NCBI GenBank assembly: GCA_015227615.1
Contig: JAALGZ010000005.1
Span: forward strand, 372,001 to 436,000
Source of the DNA: Labyrinthula sp. Ha
Lineage: Eukaryota; Sar; Bigyra; Labyrinthulida; Labyrinthulaceae
Reading direction: 5' to 3'
Length of the DNA: 64,000 nucleotides
Shown: in pieces, positions 58,116-64,000 of the stretch
Layout: every line of letters starts with the position of its first letter
Position numbering within the stretch: the first letter of the stretch is position 1
Program-made: the position numbers and the translations under genes
The notes under the pieces: model-generated
Told to the model about the DNA's origin: nothing
Databases searched by the model: none
Seen by the model: only the letters and a program-made list of their open reading frames with translations

Positions 58116-60155
58116 ATGGCAGTAACTCCTACAGAGCTTCAGACAATTTTGAGAGGTCTGAACGAGAGAGGGGGAAGTCACCACATTCTTGCGGCCGGGG
58201 TCGCCAAGGTGCTCCTAGCTTCTCCAGATAACACTAAAATCTATGCCGCTGAACAAGGCAGCTTCCTGAGGAGATTCCCAAACCTATCTACGATCTCATG
58301 GACCGACACAGGGCTGCAGGGTGTCCTAGTGCTTGTCTATGACTCAGCTGACTGTATTTTGAGTCTTAAGATGTTTTCAATTAAGAAGTTACTCAGTGGA
58401 GAAGCCAGATGTCTGTTTTCCTACGAGTTATATTATGAGTTCGCATATGTTAGATTATCGGAAGAACTCTATTGTTTTGAAATTGACGACTGTGTAATGG
58501 GTATACTATTTAATGCTGGAGACGTAGCCTATACATTTTATTCGAAGGTTGATGAAGTTACACGGCAACAGGCTCAGCAAGGTACAACCCACGCTGGATC
58601 AAGGAACGGTTCTTTTTCTACTTTTAACAACCTCACCAACTCAGTAGAATTCCGATCGCCTTCTGTTGCGACTCCAGCGGTTCGCCCTAATGCACCGTTT
58701 TCCCCAAGCCTGAACTATTCATCACAACTTCCAAATTCTCAAGCACGTATAAGGCAAAATTCTATGGCTGGAGCTAATTTGAAATTAGGAACAACATCTA
58801 AGAGCAAAGGAAAGCAGAAGAAGAAAGGAAAGATGTTTAAAATTAAACCTAAAGGACAGAAAGGGAACTCATCCTTTCAGAATTTCTTTGCAAAAAAGAA
58901 GGAAAAACAAGGGATAAGCTCTAAGTTAAGCGATCTCTCTTACAGCTCTGAAGTAGGCGCGGCAACCGGAAGAAGCTCACCAATAACGAGAGCCCCATGG
59001 ACAAATGCTTCAAGGAGAAAACTTCCTAAGCGGGTAGATGCTAGTAACAAGAATATTATTCCCCCTCAGAGGGCAACTAGAATTGGTGGAGTTAGTGTAA
59101 ATCTTGATAATGAAGGATTTGCAACAGTTGATCCAAATGCCTTGCCGCCAGAATGGAAGAATACTTTTCGAAAGGCAGGTATTAAGAAGAGGGATCTGCT
59201 GGACCCAGTTGTTGCTAGTACTATAATCGATACACTACAGATTCAAGATCTTTCTCTGCAGTATGAAGAAAACGGGGTTTCCGGTGTATCAGCGAATGAG
59301 ATGAGGGCCTTCGCTATGCATAATAGAGAAGAATTATCCAAATATTACGAAGAATTGAATGAGTACGAATACAAGAAGGACCAATACGACGCTTACGTGG
59401 CTAGCAAAAATAGACTAGGAAAGTGGGAGAAGGAGCAAAAGCCTAAGGTGCAAAAAAGAGTTAAGAAAAACAACAGAAAATATGACAAGTTCAAGAATCA
59501 TAATGAATCGATGTTTGATGAGGGGGCAGAACCAGGTCTGTTTGACGCCGCTGTTCAGAGCCGAATTGGAACAACGAGTAGTTTTAAAGAGGTTGACAAA
59601 CTAAGCTCGTTTGAAGATTTGGCGAGCAAAGCGCCTGTTGTAAGTCACTCTGTTGCTTTTATTTTTTAGAGTCAGCTCAAGACTACTGCTGGATCTTTTT
59701 CAAGAGTCCCACCTCCTACACCCGCACGAAGTCGTAATTCTCCATCTAGAACAGAACTTTCAAAATCAGAAGGCATTTTTGGATCTTTCGATTCAAGTTT
59801 TGTGGATTTTCCACCACCCCCTAGCATTAGTGTTGAAATTAAAGCACCACCGCCTCCCCCCCAACGAAAACCAAAGCTTCCAGCCTTTGATAGAAACTCG
59901 TTTAACCAAGTTGATGAGAAACCTCTTGGCACAAAACCAGCCCCTATCTTTCTAGGACAAATCGGTAAGAAACGGCAGCTCGCCCATGTTTCTTCTGCCG
60001 ATGCATACATGCAAACAATGCAGCGCTTGAAAAAGAAAATGGTGGATAATCCCGGTGCACAAAACTCTTTGGTAAGAAAGTTGAAAGCTGCAATAGGTAA
60101 TCGTAGAGAACTAGTGCGCGAAGGGGACAGCGATAGCGATAGTGAGTGGTCGTAA
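58116..60155 (+). CDS. WASP-family actin nucleation-promoting factor
   Basis: Exons 58116-59639 and 59670-60155 flank a 30-nt intron (GTAAGT...TTTTAG), giving 669 residues. Residues 10-150 form a WH1/EVH1 domain (YELYYEFAYVRL then FEIDDCVMGILF match QELYxQLVY and FAGDDCxAGLNF of WASP). A basic Lys-rich stretch follows at 228-265. Residues 334-376 (GFATVDPNALPPEWKNTF-RKAGI...LLD) match the helical part of the WASP GTPase-binding domain, but the preceding CRIB motif (ISxPxxFxHxxH) is not recognisable. Short proline tracts (PPPTP, FPPPPS, PPPPPQ) lead to a WH2-like FLGQIGKKRQLAHV (602-615), a basic connector helix and an acidic tail ending DSDSEWS with the Trp that binds Arp2/3. It activates Arp2/3 in endocytosis and motility. 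A single WH2 is present. Rac/Cdc42 control may be weakened. Confidence 0.87.
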
Positions 60156-60206
60156 ACCTGAAAAGTTTTAGATTAGGCTGTATTTTGACCTATATTAACG
60201 AACAAA

Positions 60207-62114
60207 TTATTCCGTTTGGTATCTATATTTGTCAAGCTCCATTTTGCAGCCGTAATCTACTCCATTTATGTAAAGCGGCCCTTTGATATAACCACGTAAC
60301 AACTGGAGAGTTTCTAGTAGCTCCTTTATCCGTACTGTGGTCTCACGATATTCCTCTTTGGTTAGAGCGGATTCAGTCTGCTCAGTGACTAGAAAAGCCT
60401 CCCTTCGTTTAATCAAATCGAAAACTGTCAACAAGCTTACCTTTTCCATGTTCAGATTTACTGTGGCAGAGAGCACCGTACCAAAATGTTTCCAGGAAAC
60501 TTCTGAAGTTGTAGGAAAGTGATGAAGCGTTTCACGTGCAAGGAGTTTCTGCAAGTATTCAAGTATGTTCAGGGTCTTTGATACCACTTCACCAGAGATA
60601 AATTCAGACTTTTGGTTGTTGTGAAAGTACTTGCATAGCTCATCGACTTGCTTATTTATTTCATCTTGCCTCTGTAGATGGAAACCACTGTTAATGAATA
60701 GGTCGGTCGTCGCCCAGTCGATAGGATCTCCATCTTTGTTTTCCATGAAGACATCCACAGTTTGCTTTTTATAGTTTGGCACTGCAGATTTTGGCCTCTT
60801 TCGAAATTTTTCATTTCGTGAGGATTTCCTAAGACCTTCTGAATACAGGTTGCAGACTTTCTTAGCTTTACCTAACTTTGTTCTATGGCTTTTTTCGACT
60901 TTGTTAGGTGTGGACTTAATTGTAGGCTCATCTGAAACGTTTATCCTTGTTATCCAGTTTCTTTCCAATTCTTCAAACTTTTTCTTTTGTTTTTTAAGTA
61001 ATAATTTCGACGTAAGTTTAGCTGAGCGCGGTCGTGTTTGTTCTTGCTTCTTCTTGACAGGTGGTCTTGGAACCTGTTGACATTCACCAAGCTGCCGACG
61101 AAGTCGTAGGTTCTGCGACTGTAATGCTGCATTTCTCGAAAGTAGTTGAATATAACTTATCTTGTCATGTGCTTCCTTTTCCTCCAGAAGGTGTCGAATA
61201 TGTACCGCTCTGGGAGGGCTTCTCATTCTTTTCTTTCGAAGACGTTTCCTTGGTTTAACTACCTTTCTAAGACCTAAGGGGGAAAAAGATACTCTTTCTC
61301 TGTCATTTAGCTTCTTTGCCTTTCGAATATAAGGTTCTAGCTTTCTTTCTTGTGCTGGACTCTGATCTTTTGTTCCTATTAAGGGAGTCTCCACCTGGTT
61401 TGCTTCAACAGCAGCGGAGGAAACTTCCATTTCTTCCGCATTTTCTTGTTCAAGTCTTTTGGGTAATCTAATTTCTTCATTCGCTTTCTCATCCTCTGAA
61501 GAAAAACATGTGTACTTTGAAGCTTTTGACCTTGCACTTTCAAGTAATAAGCAAACTGGATGATCTACTGTGGTGTTCCCTAAGTTCTGTCCACCTTCAT
61601 CTTTGGTCGTTACACGAAAATTACTTATTTTCTTTCTCAATGATTCTAGATCCACAGTTTCATTAGATTGACTCTGCCGACCACTACTAGTTCTTTGTCT
61701 TGCTGCACTGCTGGGCCTCTTCACGATTCCCTTATCAGAATTAGATTTAATCAAGGGTTTTTCATTCTTCTGTGTTGTGTTAATGACAGCCTCAATCTGA
61801 TTCTCAATTTCAAAACCAGAATCTTTATCCTCAAATATATTCAAACCAGATGAATTGTTCATATTGCCTTGGTCTGCTACCTCATGCTTTGAATCACTAG
61901 GGTTAACTTGGCCTTGCTCTAAAAGAGGATCTTGTGTCTGACCATTTGTACTTCTGTTAATTGATTGGGAAAACTCATTAGAGCATGTAACATCCTTTTC
62001 AGGTGAGTTCACAGAGTCATCGGAGCTATTCGAGAATGCTAAATCAGATGAGGAGGTTTCTGGTGAATTTAAAGCTTCTGTTCCCCTCATGAGATCTTTC
62101 ATGCGATCAATCAC
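60207..62114 (-). CDS. Unknown basic protein with three RPxSA motifs
   Basis: An intronless 635-residue frame. Residues 1-130 are polar, acidic and Ser/Asn-rich (disordered). Three RPxSA motifs occur: RPSSA (133-137), RPRSA (361-365) and RPKSA (440-444). A highly basic stretch (285-303, KVVKPRKRLRKKRMRSPPR) leads into a coiled coil (305-345, HIRHLLEEKEAHDKI, NAALQSQNLRLRRQL). The last 180 residues are helical and ordered (VDELCKYFHNN, ILEYLQKLLARET). No catalytic motif, membrane segment or named domain is recognised. RPxSA motifs and this layout recur in centriolar and flagellar proteins, so a microtubule or basal-body role is a guess. It is convergent with WASP, 51 bp between stop codons. 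Confidence 0.72.
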   Translation of the reverse strand: MIDRMKDLMRGTEALNSPETSSSDLAFSNSSDDSVNSPEKDVTCSNEFSQSINRSTNGQTQDPLLEQGQVNPSDSKHEVADQGNMNNSSGLNIFEDKDSGFEIENQIEAVINTTQKNEKPLIKSNSDKGIVKRPSSAARQRTSSGRQSQSNETVDLESLRKKISNFRVTTKDEGGQNLGNTTVDHPVCLLLESARSKASKYTCFSSEDEKANEEIRLPKRLEQENAEEMEVSSAAVEANQVETPLIGTKDQSPAQERKLEPYIRKAKKLNDRERVSFSPLGLRKVVKPRKRLRKKRMRSPPRAVHIRHLLEEKEAHDKISYIQLLSRNAALQSQNLRLRRQLGECQQVPRPPVKKKQEQTRPRSAKLTSKLLLKKQKKKFEELERNWITRINVSDEPTIKSTPNKVEKSHRTKLGKAKKVCNLYSEGLRKSSRNEKFRKRPKSAVPNYKKQTVDVFMENKDGDPIDWATTDLFINSGFHLQRQDEINKQVDELCKYFHNNQKSEFISGEVVSKTLNILEYLQKLLARETLHHFPTTSEVSWKHFGTVLSATVNLNMEKVSLLTVFDLIKRREAFLVTEQTESALTKEEYRETTVRIKELLETLQLLRGYIKGPLYINGVDYGCKMELDKYRYQTE

Positions 62115-62429
62115 AACAAACGGCTAGTTGGAGCAACTCTTGCATGTAGCCGTTAAATGAACTCAGTTACCACATCAACCTAGAACTATTATCAGTATAT
62201 GAATGTACAAGAGGAATTGTGGTTAACTGAGGTAGCCTTCTTTTTTCTTCACAGCTCACGCTTTTTGGAAATTAACCGTGAATGGTTTCCTGCTTTGAAC
62301 AAAATGGAAAGTTAGTGTTATTCTAAGATAAAGACAATTATTAAGACGCAGAGTTACAGTTTACATCGTGTGCTCCCTAGGTAGGTCTATAGTTGAGGAA
62401 CAGTAAAATCTACGAAGAATAGCTGGTAC

Positions 62430-62666
62430 CAGGGGTGGGATTTCATAAGAATTATCAATAATTGTATGATAATCATTTTAACTCTGATTATCAACAAGAG
62501 AATTGGAATTCTTGACTATTTTCAAGTGATTCTGATTTCATTCGGGACATCATTTGAATTTCAATGATCAATCTAAAAGGGTAGGGAACTATCAGAATCA
62601 ATCAAAAAGAAAAATATTGGGAAAATTTTTATTGATAAATTTTCAATAAATCAAATCCGACCCCTA
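62430..62666 (+). mobile_element. Non-autonomous hAT-type MITE (copy B) with 8-bp target duplication
   Basis: A 237-bp element. The left terminus CAGGGGTGGGATTTCA and right terminus TCAAATCCGACCCCTA are inverted repeats with about 2-3 mismatches. Flanks are GCTGGTAC (62422-62429) and GCTGATAC (62667-62674), an 8-bp duplication with one difference. A CAGGGGTGGG-type terminus plus an 8-bp duplication is the hAT signature. It has no coding capacity. Its length and termini match copy A (50131-50366). Confidence 0.68.
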
Positions 62667-63340
62667 GCTGATACATAGATAAGCTGGTTCGCTGTAGAAA
62701 GTAGTCACAGAGGAGAAATCGATCATGTTACCTCGTCGTACTTAAGACTTTACAATTCCTCTACTAACAGAATTAATGTTGTTTGCAAATTTGTGTATAG
62801 TTCTAAAATTGTAGTTGCGCATATGAACTAGAAAGCAATACCTGAAACGGCTAATAACCTTCTTTTATTCATTCTTAAGGAATAGAATTTTCCTGCTTAG
62901 GGCTACTTTAAGATTCTCATCATTTTGATAAGAGTTGGTTAGTAAAGTTAGCGAATAAATAAATATCTTAAATTCTAATTTTTAGAGTTAATTCTACGCG
63001 TTGCACTGTGTTATGTTTGTAAAATGTTTTCCTTATTCAATTAATTTTCTAATAGTTTCTTAGATACTTAATAAGACGCACTAACCTTAGACTGATTGTT
63101 GCTGAATTAATTGAATAAATTAATATAATGTATATAGCACAGTGAGTTTTTCTTGGTTTTCTTAGCGTTGGCCATGAACTCAAAGTAATACTTAAAGAAC
63201 ATAGACATTCATTAGTGAGAGTTGCAATTATGACACGGATTTGGTTTAATCAGCATTAATCAAGCAATATTTTCCCCAACTTTTCTCGTTGATAATGCTT
63301 GACAGTGACAGTGCTATTTTGAATGACTGTTGACAATCAG

Positions 63341-63412
63341 TTGACTTTCAGAATAAATTCAGAATCATTTGATAACACTCAAAATTACTATTATTTTGTT
63401 AACAATCATTAT
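63341..63412 (-). repeat. hAT-type MITE fragment (copy D)
   Basis: AAATTCAGAATCATTTGATA, ACTCAAAATTACTATTATTTT and GTTAACAATCATTAT align with the internal part of copies B and C in reverse orientation. Both ends are lost or too diverged to place. Confidence 0.3.
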
Positions 63413-64000
63413 CGCCCAAATTTATAAGCATATATTGGTAGGATTTAGCTAATTCATTGCCCAACCAGGACCCCACGTTAGAATACGTACTTAACCCTTA
63501 CCAGAAGAATCTGTAACTGCTCTTGGAGTTATCTAGCATAAGTTAAACGCGTTTTAATAAGGTTAGGCACAAACGATTATACTAAGAGCTCTTATCTTAG
63601 TAATTTTAGACTATATTTACCAGAATTTTAGGGGTTTCCAATCTCAAGTTTGCATTATTTTTGACAAGTTTATTCTGAAATAGTTCCTCTTCATTATAAA
63701 CAAGATGACGTTACTGTAGTTTTGAGCCTCTCTATCAGTACTTGTCTTTCGAATAAGATTTTTTGACTCCGGAGTCAGATACTCCAAATTTTCATTGGCC
63801 GAATTTTCAATTGCCCAAAATTGTTTTTTCAAAAAAAACAAACCAACAAATTCAAGATAAAAAAAACAAAACTTTACCATTCGATCACAACAGACGCCGG
63901 GAGACCCAGTGATGTACCAGATGGTTGCAATTTGAGCATTTAGAAACATGATTGAACGAAAAAATACCTTTCAACGATATGAAACAGATATTTTAAAAGT

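Larger units (their letters stand above)
62115..64000. other. AT-rich flank with hAT MITE copies
   Basis: Holds complete hAT MITE copy B (62430-62666) and a diverged fragment D (63341-63412). The minus frame 63644-63949 has no recognised feature and is of chance length. The start of this interval is the promoter of the RPxSA gene. Confidence 0.45.

Noticed and set aside
1-64000. tRNA, rRNA and CRISPR arrays
   Set aside because: No stretch with paired A-box and B-box spacing and a foldable cloverleaf was found by eye. No conserved rRNA sequence and no regularly spaced direct repeats were seen. A tRNA scan would be decisive.
1-64000. Bacterial or organellar origin
   Set aside because: Spliced eukaryotic families (WASP, UFL1, RNase H2C, EFM7), BED-hAT genes and large non-coding spacers rule this out.

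Overview
This is AT-rich nuclear DNA from a eukaryote with the standard genetic code (TAA, TAG and TGA all end genes). I can support about 15 protein genes. They sit in small islands separated by 5-9 kb of AT-rich DNA in which I see no genes. Nine introns can be placed by protein continuity. They are extremely short, 27-34 nt, begin with GT (mostly GTA) and nearly all end in TAG. The gene set includes a WASP-family protein, a free-standing APS kinase not fused to ATP sulfurylase, UFL1, RNase H2 subunit C, a RIOX/NO66 oxygenase and a J-domain/FN3 protein. That set suggests a unicellular eukaryote, probably one with actin-based motility or endocytosis. The lineage cannot be fixed from this window.

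Layout. Island 1 (1-1740): 3' half of a RIOX-type JmjC oxygenase, convergent with an EFM7-like methyltransferase. Island 2 (8131-11577): a four-exon RNase H2 subunit C gene missed by simple ORF finding, convergent with a J-domain plus fibronectin-III gene (5 bp between stop codons), then a coiled-coil/bZIP-like gene. Island 3 (16532-19675): APS kinase, an ALG5-like glycosyltransferase and a PRPP synthetase-like protein in 3.1 kb; the last two have lost key catalytic residues. Island 4 (24490-31037): a decayed MULE transposase, UFL1, and BED-hAT gene A. Island 5 (37239-39266): BED-hAT gene B, a paralogue of A. Island 6 (46478-48796): two same-strand ORFs in one frame separated by a single TAA. 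Island 7 (58116-62114): WASP, convergent with a long basic protein carrying three RPxSA motifs.

Mobile DNA. Two elements of 236 and 237 bp share hAT-like termini (CAGGGGTGGG...), one with an 8-bp target duplication matching at 7 of 8 bases. Two further fragments of the same family are present. The two BED-hAT genes share loss of a catalytic Asp position and of the CxxH His, so they look domesticated and not like a transposase source. Weak LINE traces occur near 12.0 kb and 42 kb.

How the genes relate. There is no operon logic. All five convergent gene pairs have tightly packed 3' ends (5, 41, 51, 59 and 192 bp), implying shared or overlapping terminators. The strongest leads are the micro-introns, the two adjacent apparent pseudoenzymes, the shared active-site losses in the BED-hAT pair, the in-frame stop between the island 6 ORFs, and the hAT MITE family.
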